From the NCBI GenBank assembly GCA_021582655.1, contig CP091135.1, positions 640,549 through 704,548 of the forward strand: a stretch of DNA of 64,000 bases, read 5' to 3'. Every line of letters begins with the position of its first letter. Positions within the stretch are counted from its first letter, which is position 1. The DNA comes from Nitrosomonas sp. GTDB lineage: Bacteria > Pseudomonadota > Gammaproteobacteria > Burkholderiales > Nitrosomonadaceae. Under the pieces are notes generated by a model. The model was not told the DNA's origin. It did no database searches and was given only the letters and a program-made list of their open reading frames with translations. This document shows, piece by piece, positions 34,615 to 43,961 of this stretch. A program made the translations under genes and the position numbers.

Positions 34615-35927
34615 AAACATTACCCATTTTAGTTGTTGAAGACGATCGGGATTTATTGGAAGCCATTTGCGCAACCTTAGAAATCGGTGGCTATCAAACT
34701 CATGCCGCTTCTGACGGTAATCTGGCGATGCATAGGTTGCAGGACCATGCCATCGGCATGGTTGTCAGCGATGTGCAAATGAAACCTGTCGACGGGTTCA
34801 CTTTACTGAAACAAATCAAGCTATTTAATCCGGATTTGCCGGTATTGCTGATGACGGCATACGGCGATGTGGAAAAAGCGGTCGCCGCCATGCAATCCGG
34901 TGCCTGCGATTATTTGCTCAAACCGTTTGATCCGGATAATTTGCTGGCCCATATCAAACACTACGCGCTTTCCGATCCCGGGCATGATGATAATATCATC
35001 GCAAAAGATGCGTGCACGCGCTCGTTATTGTCGCTCGCCAGGCGCGTAGCCCAATCGCCCGCCACAGTTCTCCTAACCGGTGAAAGCGGTTGCGGCAAGG
35101 AAGTGTTCGCCCGCTTCATTCATCAGCAATCGCCACGCGCGGCGAAACCGTTTGTTGCGATCAATTGCGCCGCAATCCCGGAAAATCTGTTGGAAGCTAC
35201 CTTGTTCGGTTACGAAAAAGGCGCCTTTACCGGCGCATCACAAGCCCAACCGGGAAAGTTCGAACAAGCCGAAGGCGGCACATTGCTATTGGACGAAATT
35301 ACGGAAATGCCACTGGATTTGCAAGCAAAGTTATTACGCGTACTGCAAGAAAGAGAAGTGGAAAGAGTCGGCGGCCATAAAACGATCAAATTAAATATCC
35401 GGGTGTTGGCCACATCAAACCGCGATATGCCGGCAACGATCAAGAATGGTCGCTTCCGTGAAGATTTGTATTACCGGCTGAACGTGTTCCCCATTGAAAT
35501 CCCTCCGTTGCGGGCACGCCCCATGGACATCGAACCGCTCGCACAGCGCGCACTGGCAGCCGCGACGGCTGAAGCCGGGCAACCCGTGCGTATTCTGACT
35601 CAGAAAGCTATCGATAAATTGACGAGGCACCTATGGCCCGGCAACATCCGGGAATTGGAAAATGTCATGCAGCGCGCCATAATTCTGGCAACGGAAAACA
35701 TCATCGATGCGGAACATATCCGATTACCGTCAACGGACCCCGATCTCCCTGCCGCGAAAAAGGACGAGCCATTATTATCGTCATCGGACATCAAGTCGTT
35801 GGAGCGCCGGCATATTCTGGAAACCCTGGCATCTGTTAACGGCTCACGTAAGCTCGCGGTAAAAAAACTCGGCATATCGGAGCGTACATTGCGTTACAAA
35901 CTACAACAATACCGTCAATCCTGCTAA
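34611..35927 (+). CDS. flrC: Sigma54-dependent flagellar response regulator, FlrC/FleR type
   Basis: This is a 438-residue response regulator of the NtrC class: receiver domain at residues 1-120 with phosphoacceptor Asp54 (VVSDVQMKP), AAA+ domain with Walker A TGESGCGKEVF and sigma54-contact loop GAFTGAS, plus GGTLLLDEITEMPLD, and a C-terminal Fis-type helix-turn-helix (NGSRKLAVKKLGISERTLRY). It should activate sigma54 promoters of class III flagellar genes. Paired with the kinase gene upstream and followed by fliE. Confidence 0.93.
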   Translation: MKTLPILVVEDDRDLLEAICATLEIGGYQTHAASDGNLAMHRLQDHAIGMVVSDVQMKPVDGFTLLKQIKLFNPDLPVLLMTAYGDVEKAVAAMQSGACDYLLKPFDPDNLLAHIKHYALSDPGHDDNIIAKDACTRSLLSLARRVAQSPATVLLTGESGCGKEVFARFIHQQSPRAAKPFVAINCAAIPENLLEATLFGYEKGAFTGASQAQPGKFEQAEGGTLLLDEITEMPLDLQAKLLRVLQEREVERVGGHKTIKLNIRVLATSNRDMPATIKNGRFREDLYYRLNVFPIEIPPLRARPMDIEPLAQRALAAATAEAGQPVRILTQKAIDKLTRHLWPGNIRELENVMQRAIILATENIIDAEHIRLPSTDPDLPAAKKDEPLLSSSDIKSLERRHILETLASVNGSRKLAVKKLGISERTLRYKLQQYRQSC

Positions 35928-36012
35928 ACCAGGTTGGCGCAATTACCCAAACCACTTGTTTAATATTGATTTTTGAGAGATACTTACCAAAGAATCAGCA
36001 ATGGAGTAAAAC

Positions 36013-36336
36013 ATGGATCAAGCCGGAATCGATAACATATTAAAGCAATTGCAAGCTGCATCGGCACTTGCATCCGGCACGCAGAAGATTACACCGACCA
36101 ACGAAACACCTAGCGTGGATTTCAGTGAGAAATTGAAATCCGCAATCGATCAGATCAATCAAACGCAACAAGCATCCGACCGGTTAAGCGAGCAATTTGT
36201 CAGCGATCAACCCGGTGTCGATCTGCATGAAGTCATGATTTCGTTACAAAAAGCCAATATCTCGTTTCAATCCATGGTACAGGTGCGTAACAAACTGGTC
36301 ACCGCTTATCAGGAAATCATGAATATGCAGGTTTAG
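36013..36336 (+). CDS. fliE: Flagellar hook-basal body protein FliE
   Basis: This 107-residue protein joins the MS ring to the rod. The C-terminal half is diagnostic: [20 protein letters not shown] and [30 protein letters not shown] is its ribosome site. It is 85 bases after flrC, on the same strand, and may be controlled by it, though I see no definite sigma54 promoter. Confidence 0.96.
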   Translation: MDQAGIDNILKQLQAASALASGTQKITPTNETPSVDFSEKLKSAIDQINQTQQASDRLSEQFVSDQPGVDLHEVMISLQKANISFQSMVQVRNKLVTAYQEIMNMQV

Positions 36337-36352
36337 CAGCGGTTATTTCGAA

Positions 36353-38203
36353 TCACTCTTCCAGCATCGACGCCAGCGTCAACCAATCTTCCTCCAATTC
36401 CATCACTTTTTGTGCCAGTGCGGCGTGTATCGCACTCAATCGATCGACTTCCGCTCGGGAGCTGTTTGTATAAGTCACCGGATCCGCCAATTTACGATTC
36501 GCCGCTTCCAATTCGTTCTGCGCGACCGCTAATGCCGCTTCCAGCTTTACCTGCTTGGCAAGCAATGCTTTCTTGTTCGCTTTGGTCGCCGCTGGCGGTG
36601 TCTTTGCCGGGATGCGGCCGGTAGCCGGCGTTGCCGGCGTGCGGCGCACTTCGAGCCAATTTTTATAATCCTCCAAATCGCCGTCGAACGACCGCACTTC
36701 ACCATCGGCAACCAGCCACAATTCATCCGCAACCGCACGCACCAAGCTGCGATCGTGCGATACCAGCACCACGGCACCGGTATACTCCTCAAGCGCCAAC
36801 ATTAGCGCATCGCGCATCTCCAAATCCAAATGATTGGTCGGCTCGTCCAGCAACAGGATATGCGGCTTCTGCCATGCCAGCAGGGCCAGCGCCAACCGGC
36901 TTTTTTCACCGCCGGAAAAGCCGGCTACCGAACGATTCTCACAGTCACTGCCCAACCCGAACCGCCCTAGAAAGCTACGCAATTCCAACTCGGCGTGCGT
37001 TGGTGCCAAGCGTTGCAGATGCTCCAGCGGTGTTGCTTTTCCATTCAGATGCTCCAATTGGTGCTGCGCGAAATAACCCACACGGATATTGGGTGCCCAA
37101 TCCAAGCTGCCGTGAACGAATTCAAGTTCACCGACCAGCAATTTTATCAACGTCGACTTTCCCGCACCGTTGGTTCCCAGCAAAGCAATCCGCCCGCCGG
37201 CTTGCAAAGTAAAGTGGACCTGCTGAAACAACATGCTGTCGCCGTATCCGAAACTCAAATTTTTGACGCGCAACAATACGTCGGGGCTGCGCTCCGGTGC
37301 TTCGATCCGCAACTGGAACAGCGCATTTCCGGTATGTGCAGGTGCCAGTCGTGTCAAGCGCTCCAATGCCTTGATGCGGCTTTGCGCCTGCTTGGCTTTG
37401 GTCGCCTTGGCGCGGAACCGACGCACGAAATCCTCCATGTGTGCAATCTGCTGTTGCTGCTGTTGATAAGCTTGTGCGTGCTGCATCAGCCGTTCCGTTC
37501 GTGCGCGCTCGAAGTCGTCGTAATTGCCGCTGTAGAGATCAATACTGCGGTTATCGATGTGCGCTATCCGGTTCACGCATGCATTGAGAAACTCGCGATC
37601 ATGCGATATCACCATCAAGCTGCCGGGGTAGCGCGCCAGATACTGTTCCAACCATAGGATCGCCTCCAAATCCAAGTGATTGGTCGGTTCATCCAGCAGC
37701 AGCAAATCCGCACGGTGCATCAGCGCGCGCGCCAAATTGAGCCGCATCCGCCAACCGCCGGAAAACTGATTGACCGTTTTCTCCAAATCGGCAACGGCAA
37801 AACCCAACCCATCCAACAATTGCGCCGCCCGCGAGTGCGCGGTATAACCGCCGATGGCTTCAAAACGATGCTGTGCTTCGAACCACGCCGCATCGTGCTC
37901 GGTTCGCGCCAATACCGCCTCCAATTGCCGCAGTTCGACATCGCCATCCAGCACAAAAGCAACAGCAGGCTGATCGGAATTGATAATTTCCTGCTCGACG
38001 ACAGCGATCGTTTTACCCGACTGCCAATTGATCTCACCGGCATCGGGATTGATGCCACCACGTATCAACCGGAACAACGTCGATTTACCGCACCCGTTCT
38101 TACCCACCAAACCGACGCGCTGATCGGTGAAAATCTGTAAGTTACTGTTCTCCAGTAGCGGTGTGCCGTGCTGCAAATAAGTCAGCGATTTAATCGTCAA
38201 CAT
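36353..38203 (-). CDS. yheS: ABC-F ATPase, YheS type
   Basis: This is a 616-residue soluble ATPase with two ABC domains and no membrane part. The two Walker A motifs are VGKNGCGKSTL and GTNGAGKSTL, the signatures are FSGGWRMRL and FSGGEKSRL, and each is followed by LLLDEPTNHLDLE. RFRAKATKAKQAQSRIKALE in the linker between them is characteristic of YheS. ABC-F proteins bind the ribosomal E site and rescue stalled translation. A charged C-terminal extension (about residues 530-616) with coiled-coil heptads is present. It is downstream of copZ on the same strand but probably independent. Confidence 0.94.
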   Translation of the reverse strand: MLTIKSLTYLQHGTPLLENSNLQIFTDQRVGLVGKNGCGKSTLFRLIRGGINPDAGEINWQSGKTIAVVEQEIINSDQPAVAFVLDGDVELRQLEAVLARTEHDAAWFEAQHRFEAIGGYTAHSRAAQLLDGLGFAVADLEKTVNQFSGGWRMRLNLARALMHRADLLLLDEPTNHLDLEAILWLEQYLARYPGSLMVISHDREFLNACVNRIAHIDNRSIDLYSGNYDDFERARTERLMQHAQAYQQQQQQIAHMEDFVRRFRAKATKAKQAQSRIKALERLTRLAPAHTGNALFQLRIEAPERSPDVLLRVKNLSFGYGDSMLFQQVHFTLQAGGRIALLGTNGAGKSTLIKLLVGELEFVHGSLDWAPNIRVGYFAQHQLEHLNGKATPLEHLQRLAPTHAELELRSFLGRFGLGSDCENRSVAGFSGGEKSRLALALLAWQKPHILLLDEPTNHLDLEMRDALMLALEEYTGAVVLVSHDRSLVRAVADELWLVADGEVRSFDGDLEDYKNWLEVRRTPATPATGRIPAKTPPAATKANKKALLAKQVKLEAALAVAQNELEAANRKLADPVTYTNSSRAEVDRLSAIHAALAQKVMELEEDWLTLASMLEE

Positions 38204-38397
38204 GGCGCATGCGGCTTCACAACAACCCGCGTTACCGCGACCGGGTTAAAAGTAGGCTGAAAATGCTCACCGATTGCACATAAACCGCACTTTCCCATCA
38301 GCCTCCGGTCGGAATCGATTTCCTCAAGAACATTTTTCAGCGGTCTGTAAACGCTCCGGTAAAACAACAAATCGCCCGAGCAAGCAAACCGGATCAA
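38197..38397 (-). CDS. Possible small protein with CGLC motif after copZ
   Basis: A frame of 66 codons begins at a TTG whose last two bases overlap the copZ TGA stop (TTGA) and ends 6 bases inside yheS. It fills the whole intergenic gap. The product includes MGKCGLCAIGEHF, which resembles the 2Fe-2S segment of flavin reductase-type subunits (KCGxxxCGxCxxG), but it is too short to be such a protein. It may be a true small gene or a gene remnant. Low confidence: TTG start, no ribosome site, no known family. Confidence 0.3.
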   Translation of the reverse strand: MIRFACSGDLLFYRSVYRPLKNVLEEIDSDRRLMGKCGLCAIGEHFQPTFNPVAVTRVVVKPHAPC

Positions 38398-38603
38398 TCG
38401 ATAACCTCGAATCCCGCATCGACGATTGCTGATTTAAGTTGTTCCTCAGTGCAGTGCGCAGTGTCATATTGCGCGATCGCTTGCGCTGGCTCCAAGGATG
38501 CCTCGACCGCAATAACGCCGGGTTGATTTTTAAGTACGGTTTTAACGCTATTGACACAACCCATACAGGTCATCCCTTTGATTTTAATTGTAGTTGTTTG
38601 CAT
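38394..38603 (-). CDS. copZ: Copper chaperone (HMA domain), CopZ-like
   Basis: This is a 69-residue heavy-metal-associated domain with the copper-binding motif GMTCMGCVNSV at residues 10-20, and the usual beta-alpha-beta-beta-alpha-beta pattern. It should carry Cu(I) to CopA. It lies 11 bases after copA, in the same transcript. Confidence 0.92.
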   Translation of the reverse strand: MQTTTIKIKGMTCMGCVNSVKTVLKNQPGVIAVEASLEPAQAIAQYDTAHCTEEQLKSAIVDAGFEVID

Positions 38604-38614
38604 TTTCGTTTCTG

Positions 38615-41002
38615 TTAATGATTGAGATGCCAGCGCTTAAGTAACAACGAATTGCTGACAACCGACACGGAACTCATCGCCATCGCAGCGCCGGCAATTA
38701 CCGGATTAAGCAAACCGAATGCCGCCAATGGAATACCAAGCACATTATAAACAAAAGCAAAGAACAGATTCTGACGGATTTTCCTGAGAGTGGCGCGCGA
38801 CAAAGATATGGCATCCGCGACACTCGTCAGATCACTGCGAACCAAGGTAATATCGGCGGCTTCAATAGCGATATCCGATCCGGCCCCCATGGCGAAACTG
38901 ACATCCGCAGCGGCAAGCGCCGGCGCATCGTTGACACCGTCACCAACCATGGCGGTAAACCGGCCATCCGCCTTAATCTTAGCCACTTCCGCCGCTTTGT
39001 CCTGAGGTAATACTTCGGCGCGAAAACGAACAATGCCGGTTTGTGCGGCGATTGCCGCGGCAGTAGCCTGATTGTCGCCGGTCAACATTATCACATCGAT
39101 TCCCATGGACTGAAGTTGCGCGACGGCAGCAGCGGAAGTACTCCGCAGGCGATCGGCAATGGCGAGATAACCCAGCAAACGTGGTGTTTCACCGCAAGCA
39201 GCTACACCGACAACTGTTTTTCCTTCCGCTTGCAAGCGGCCGATCGCCTTTTCATCCGGATAGGCACCGTGTTGCGCCAAGAACCTGGGTGAACCGAGCA
39301 GGTATTTTGTTCCGTTGATACCGGCAGTGACGCCGCTTCCGGTAATCGCGGAGAAATCGCTGATGGCCAGCAACGACAACCGCTGTTTTTGCGCACCATC
39401 TAATATCGCACGCGCCAGCGGATGCTCGGATCCTTGCTCTAGGGATGCGGCAAGTTGCAACAATTCCTGTTTAGATACAGCTGCCACGGTAACGATATCG
39501 GTAACCGACGGCTTGCCTTCGGTCAAGGTACCGGTTTTGTCAATGACCACCGTACGGATTTTTTCCGCATGTTCCAAGGCTGCGGCATTTTTTACCAGCA
39601 CGCCCGTTTGCGCGCCACGCCCGGTGCCGACCATAATCGCGGTCGGCGTCGCCAATCCAAGCGCGCACGGGCAAGCGATCACCAATACGGCAACGGCGTT
39701 GATCAACGCCGTCACAAAATCCTGCATCATCCAGGTTCCGACCAATGTCAACAAGCTGATCACCACAACAACCGGCACAAAAATACCTGAGATGGTATCG
39801 GCCATGCGCTGAATCGGCGCTTTCGAGCCTTGTGCTTCTTCAACGAGGCGAATAATGGCGGCCAGTTGCGTATGAGCGCCAACCCCGGTGGCACGACATT
39901 TGAGCAACCCCTGCTGATTAAGTGTCGCAGCGAAAACTTTGGCGCCGGATTGTTTGCTCACAGGCAGGCTTTCACCGGTCAACATCGCTTCGTTGATACT
40001 CGATTCACCTGCGATGACAACACCATCGACCGGTAAGTTTTCTCCGGGGCGCACGATAAAAACATCGCCTATTTGCAAGCTATCGGCCAGGACTTCCTCA
40101 ACCCTGCCATCACGTTCGATGCGCGCGGTTTTCGGTTGCAGCCGAATCAATGCTTCGATGGCTTCCGAGGTTTTCCCTTTGGCGCGCGCTTCCATCAGTT
40201 TGCCCAGCAACACCAGGGTAATGATGGCGGCACTGGCTTCGAAATAAACATGCTGGTCGAGATCAAAAGCAGTCACAACCGCGCTGAAGCAATAGGCCAT
40301 AGTGGTACCTAATGCCACCAATACGTCCATATTCGCACTGCCACCACGCAGCGAATGCCAGCCACCGACATAAAACCGGCGCCCGATCCAGAATTGCACC
40401 GGCGTAGCCAATAACCACTGCAACCAACGCGGCAGCATCTCCATATCATGTCCGACAAACATCCCTCCCATTTGCAACACCAACGGCAAGGTGAGAATCG
40501 CCGCAATCCAAAATAAACGTAATTGCGCACGATATGCGGCCAAACGCCTGGCTTTTTGCTCGGCATGACCGGATTCACTGATTTCGCCGGCCTCGTACCC
40601 GGCATCACGCACGGCCTGAATCATGTCGCCGATGCTTGCCAATCCAGGGATGTAATTGATCCTGGCGGTTTCAGTGGCAAAATTCACCGTTGCGGTAACA
40701 CCGGGTAGTTTGTGCAATGCCTTTTCGATATGATCCGCGCAGGCCACACAAGTCATATTGCGCAATTGCAATTGCACCGATTGCGGCACCACATGAAATC
40801 CCGCTTTCTCTACGGCATTAACCAGCACATCCGCGCTGATCCGGTCTGCATCATAGCTGACATGGGCCTTCTCGTTGGCGAAATTGACCGATGCCTGCAC
40901 ACCGGATAGCTTATTCAGATTCTTTTCGATGCGCAGCGCACATGCGGCGCACGTCATGCCTTCGATCGGCAGTTCGATGTGTTTGAACGGCGATGTCTTC
41001 AA
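38615..41002 (-). CDS. copA: Cu(I)-exporting P1B-type ATPase
   Basis: CopA is 795 residues and pumps Cu(I) out of the cytoplasm. Two N-terminal metal-binding domains carry GMTCAAC (residues 15-21) and NMTCVAC (about 83-89). The transmembrane copper site is VIACPCALGLATPTAIM, the phosphorylation site DKTGTLTEGK, and the hinge GDGVNDAPALAAADV. C-terminal Met/Asn signals lie in MAMSSVSVVSNSLLL. The start is a TTG at 41002: the in-frame TAG just upstream leaves only TTG or ATT, and TAGGAAACC is the ribosome site. Nine bases after the glycine-rich lipoprotein gene, probably one copper operon. Confidence 0.96.
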   Translation of the reverse strand: MKTSPFKHIELPIEGMTCAACALRIEKNLNKLSGVQASVNFANEKAHVSYDADRISADVLVNAVEKAGFHVVPQSVQLQLRNMTCVACADHIEKALHKLPGVTATVNFATETARINYIPGLASIGDMIQAVRDAGYEAGEISESGHAEQKARRLAAYRAQLRLFWIAAILTLPLVLQMGGMFVGHDMEMLPRWLQWLLATPVQFWIGRRFYVGGWHSLRGGSANMDVLVALGTTMAYCFSAVVTAFDLDQHVYFEASAAIITLVLLGKLMEARAKGKTSEAIEALIRLQPKTARIERDGRVEEVLADSLQIGDVFIVRPGENLPVDGVVIAGESSINEAMLTGESLPVSKQSGAKVFAATLNQQGLLKCRATGVGAHTQLAAIIRLVEEAQGSKAPIQRMADTISGIFVPVVVVISLLTLVGTWMMQDFVTALINAVAVLVIACPCALGLATPTAIMVGTGRGAQTGVLVKNAAALEHAEKIRTVVIDKTGTLTEGKPSVTDIVTVAAVSKQELLQLAASLEQGSEHPLARAILDGAQKQRLSLLAISDFSAITGSGVTAGINGTKYLLGSPRFLAQHGAYPDEKAIGRLQAEGKTVVGVAACGETPRLLGYLAIADRLRSTSAAAVAQLQSMGIDVIMLTGDNQATAAAIAAQTGIVRFRAEVLPQDKAAEVAKIKADGRFTAMVGDGVNDAPALAAADVSFAMGAGSDIAIEAADITLVRSDLTSVADAISLSRATLRKIRQNLFFAFVYNVLGIPLAAFGLLNPVIAGAAMAMSSVSVVSNSLLLKRWHLNH

Positions 41003-41011
41003 AATGGTTTC

Positions 41012-41635
41012 CTAGCGACTATCGGGTCCCACTGCCCGATCAAGCACCAAAACACCGTCCACCCATTTTACCCGGTCCCCCTGCTGCAAACCCGAGCCCT
41101 CAGGAATAGCGATAATCACCTGCCTACCATCGTCCATGGTAACGCCGGCTTGGTAAGGATGCACGGGCGTCACCGCACCGGCACCGTAGTGACTGTCATG
41201 AAAATGACCGCCATAACCCGGGTGATGGCCGGCCTGCGGGGGCAATCGCCCGATGACTTCCCGTGCGATGGTGCCCGCAACCACACCGCTGACAATCGCA
41301 TTCATGCCGGAACCTTGTGTCATTTGATGAACAAAATTGACCATACCGCAGTTGGTGCAACCTGAGACAGGGGCCCGCCGGGGTATCGCACCCGCATCGG
41401 TGCTCTTGATACTGACCGCATTCCGCGGCGGCGGAATCGCCGTGCCGATGCGTTGCACCGAGCGTGGTGGTTTTTGATCCCGATCGGACGAGTCATTCGG
41501 TGCCGGTTGTGCAGCCAGTAGGTACGAATACAATTGCACAGGCGACGATCCCGTATCAGCCAGCAAACAACCCGCTGTCAAAGTACCGACGCATAATATC
41601 AATTTTAAACCGGAAACAAGCGTGTCATTAAACAT
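41012..41635 (-). CDS. Lipoprotein with glycine-rich region and SlyB-like C-terminus
   Basis: This is about 207 residues from the ATG at 41635, which has GGGAG 7 bases upstream. A signal ends in the lipobox LTAGC (Cys23), so the product should be a lipoprotein. A Cys pair in SGCTNCGMVN is followed by a small-residue stretch GMNAIVSGVVAGTIAREVIG and a His/Gly-rich segment (HHPGYGGHFHDSHYG). The C-terminus, VTMDDGRQVIIAIPEGSGLQ then GDRVKWVDGVL, resembles the beta domain of SlyB-like outer-membrane proteins. The His/Cys content and place before copA suggest, without proving, a metal-related envelope role. Confidence 0.7.
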   Translation of the reverse strand: MFNDTLVSGLKLILCVGTLTAGCLLADTGSSPVQLYSYLLAAQPAPNDSSDRDQKPPRSVQRIGTAIPPPRNAVSIKSTDAGAIPRRAPVSGCTNCGMVNFVHQMTQGSGMNAIVSGVVAGTIAREVIGRLPPQAGHHPGYGGHFHDSHYGAGAVTPVHPYQAGVTMDDGRQVIIAIPEGSGLQQGDRVKWVDGVLVLDRAVGPDSR

Positions 41636-41738
41636 CACAGTACTCCCGAAGAACAACATCAAGGCAATGAATTTTAGAAATCATCCCGCTCTCTTTGGTT
41701 TCACTATAGCGGATCCCGCAGTATGATCGCGCACGCGA

Positions 41739-42500
41739 TCAGTCGCTGTTCGTAAAATTATCTTTAGAATCCGGAGAAGCTTCCCGGCTTTGCTTGTTGA
41801 CGATCATCGCCGCAATGATGATGCCCAATTCATAAAGCAAGCAAAGCGGTACCGCCAGCATGAACTGGGAAATGACATCCGGCGGGGTAAAAATAGCGGC
41901 GATGACAAACGCACCGACAATGACGTACGGACGGATTTCCTTGAGCTTCTCAATGGTGATGACACCGGCTCTGACCATAATGATGACAAATACCGGAACC
42001 TCGAACGTAAAACCGAAAGCCATGAACATGGACAACACAAAACTCAGGTATTTGCTGATATCGGTCATCACCGCCACACCTTCGGGCGCGAAGTACGTAA
42101 TGAATTCAAAAACCACCGGTAGTGCGGCAAAGTAGGCAAATGCCATACCGATGAAAAACAACAGGCTGCTGCCAACGACCAAGGGCAATGCCATACGCTT
42201 TTCATGTGCATACAGTCCGGGTGCGACAAATGCCCAGACTTGATACAAGGTATGCGGCAATGTCACGACAAAAGCCATCATCATCGCGACTTTCATCGGA
42301 ACAAAAAACGGCGTCGCCACATCGGTGGCAATCATTTGGCCGCCCTGCGGCAATTTCTCCAGTAACGGCTGCGCCAGAAGGGTGTAGAGTTCGCGTGCAA
42401 AGAAAGCACAAGGCAGAAATCCGATCATCAGCACACCGATTACACGTATCATGCGTGCCCGCAATTCAACCAGATGCGACAAGAAAGTGCCTTCAAGCAT
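41739..42500 (-). CDS. tatC: Sec-independent translocase protein TatC
   Basis: TatC is 253 residues with six transmembrane helices. The N-terminal signal-peptide docking motif is TFLSHLVELRARMI, followed by the first helix; the FAPEG (YFAPEGVAVMT) periplasmic loop and KLKEIRPYVIVGAFVIAAIF are typical. It recognises twin-arginine signal peptides of folded proteins. Third gene of tatABC, 63 bases after tatB. Confidence 0.97.
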   Translation of the reverse strand: MLEGTFLSHLVELRARMIRVIGVLMIGFLPCAFFARELYTLLAQPLLEKLPQGGQMIATDVATPFFVPMKVAMMMAFVVTLPHTLYQVWAFVAPGLYAHEKRMALPLVVGSSLLFFIGMAFAYFAALPVVFEFITYFAPEGVAVMTDISKYLSFVLSMFMAFGFTFEVPVFVIIMVRAGVITIEKLKEIRPYVIVGAFVIAAIFTPPDVISQFMLAVPLCLLYELGIIIAAMIVNKQSREASPDSKDNFTNSD

Positions 42501-42563
42501 GATGCTCAGTGAATTTTATTTGTTGAAACCGTCATCGGGCAATCCGATTGGATATTTTGAGTA

Positions 42564-42953
42564 CTATTTTTTTTCCGCCTGCGGCGGCGATGCAGCCAAG
42601 CCCTCTTCCGGCTTCAACGCGGGATTTTGCCGCTGCAATTGCGTTTGCGCCAAACCAGCGGATTGTTCGATTTCCGCGCCGGCATCATCAATGCTGGTTT
42701 TTAATTGTTGTACGCCTTGCTGTACGGATTCTTCAATCGATTGCGCCGTTTCCTGCACCTCGGTATGCATTTTTTTCAATTCTTCCATGCGCATTTCATT
42801 ATGAATATCGATCTTGACACGGTACGCAAAATTTCGGCAGCGCCCGTATAAGTGCCCTAAAGTGCGTGCAACAGCAGGAAGACGCTCGGGGCCGATCACA
42901 ATCAGTGCAACCATCGCGATAACCAGCAATTCCATAAAGCTGATATCAAACAT
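42564..42953 (-). CDS. tatB: Sec-independent translocase protein TatB
   Basis: TatB is 129 residues: an N-terminal helix MFDISFMELLVIAMVALIVI, then the GPERLPAVARTLG hinge and an amphipathic helix with a charged tail that is low in complexity. It works with TatC as the signal-peptide receptor. The order tatA-tatB-tatC is conserved here downstream of the his operon. Confidence 0.96.
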   Translation of the reverse strand: MFDISFMELLVIAMVALIVIGPERLPAVARTLGHLYGRCRNFAYRVKIDIHNEMRMEELKKMHTEVQETAQSIEESVQQGVQQLKTSIDDAGAEIEQSAGLAQTQLQRQNPALKPEEGLAASPPQAEKK

Positions 42954-42992
42954 AATGAATCGATGCCGGACGATTTAACAACCAGAGCACGA

Positions 42993-43256
42993 TCAAATCT
43001 TAGGTGACGTACTTTCTTTGGTTTCCGGTTTACTTTCTTTGAAAGCGGCATCAGCGGCATCTTTACCGGCCATCGCTTCAATCACGGATTGCCCGGACAC
43101 AGCTTTATCGTTTGATTCCGATTCTTTCATGCCTTCTTTGAATCCTTTCAATGCACCACCGAGATCACTACCGAGATTGCGTAATTTTTTGGTACCGAAA
43201 ACCAACACAACAATGACCAACACGATGATCCAATGCCAAATGCTGAATGTTCCCAT
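42993..43256 (-). CDS. tatA: Sec-independent translocase protein TatA
   Basis: TatA is about 87 residues from the ATG at 43256 ([20 protein letters not shown]), with AAGGAGAG as ribosome site; an upstream start at 43271 is less likely. The transmembrane helix is followed by [20 protein letters not shown], the TatA hinge and amphipathic helix. It forms the translocation pore. Confidence 0.96.
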   Translation of the reverse strand: MGTFSIWHWIIVLVIVVLVFGTKKLRNLGSDLGGALKGFKEGMKESESNDKAVSGQSVIEAMAGKDAADAAFKESKPETKESTSPKI

Positions 43257-43283
43257 TTTGCTCTCCTTCAACGTAACGCATGC

Positions 43284-43634
43284 TTACCCATGATGTATCA
43301 TCCCGGGTAAGCGCTGATGACCGCCGATAATATGCAAATGTAGATGGAATACTTCCTGCCCGCCGATACGCCCGGTATTGATGATAGCGCGAAAACCGTC
43401 GTTGCAGCCCTGTTCCTTGGCAAGTCTGGGCGCAAGCACCAACATTCTTCCCAGCAAATCCCGATGCCGCTCGTCGGCATCCGCAAGCGAATCGATATGT
43501 AATTTTGGGATCACAAGAAAATGCACCGGCGCTGCGGGATTGATATCATGAAAGGCAACTATACTTTCATCCTCGTAAATTTTATTGGCAGGAATTTCCC
43601 GGTTTGCAATTTTGCAAAAAATACAAGTATCCAT
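43284..43634 (-). CDS. hinT: HIT-family purine nucleoside phosphoramidase HinT
   Basis: HinT is 116 residues with the histidine triad HLHLHIIGGH near the C-terminus and an N-terminal CIFCKIANREIPANKIYED zinc/dimer segment. HIT enzymes hydrolyse aminoacyl-adenylates and related phosphoramidates. It lies 3 bases after hisE, and before tatA, a common betaproteobacterial order. Confidence 0.95.
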   Translation of the reverse strand: MDTCIFCKIANREIPANKIYEDESIVAFHDINPAAPVHFLVIPKLHIDSLADADERHRDLLGRMLVLAPRLAKEQGCNDGFRAIINTGRIGGQEVFHLHLHIIGGHQRLPGMIHHG

Positions 43635-43637
43635 ACC

Positions 43638-43961
43638 TTATTCCTCTGTTCTCGAAGCTTTCTCTTGTATGCCGGAAATACCTTCACGTCTTTCCAATTC
43701 TTTTAGCACATCACCGGGCTCAAGTCCATGATAGGCAAGCAAGACCAAGCAATGAAACCATAAATCCGCGGTTTCATAAATGACTTGATCGGCGTCACGA
43801 TCTTTTGAAGCCATAATGGTTTCGGCGGCTTCTTCCGCAATCTTCTTAAGAATTTTGTCTTGCCCGCCATGAAACAGTTTGGCCACATATGAGCTGTCCC
43901 CTTCCGCGGATTTACGGGTTTCGATGATTTCCGACAGACGCTCAAGAATTGATGTATTCAT
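43638..43961 (-). CDS. hisE: Phosphoribosyl-ATP pyrophosphatase
   Basis: HisE is 107 residues and catalyses the second step of histidine synthesis, hydrolysing PR-ATP to PR-AMP. The MazG-like motif is [18 protein letters not shown] then [12 protein letters not shown]. It is separate from HisI, as usual in betaproteobacteria, and overlaps it by 4 bases (ATGA). Confidence 0.96.
   Translation of the reverse strand: MNTSILERLSEIIETRKSAEGDSSYVAKLFHGGQDKILKKIAEEAAETIMASKDRDADQVIYETADLWFHCLVLLAYHGLEPGDVLKELERREGISGIQEKASRTEE

Noticed and set aside
36631..37657. Long plus-strand frames opposite yheS
   Set aside because: Overlapping antisense frames of a strongly supported ABC-F gene.
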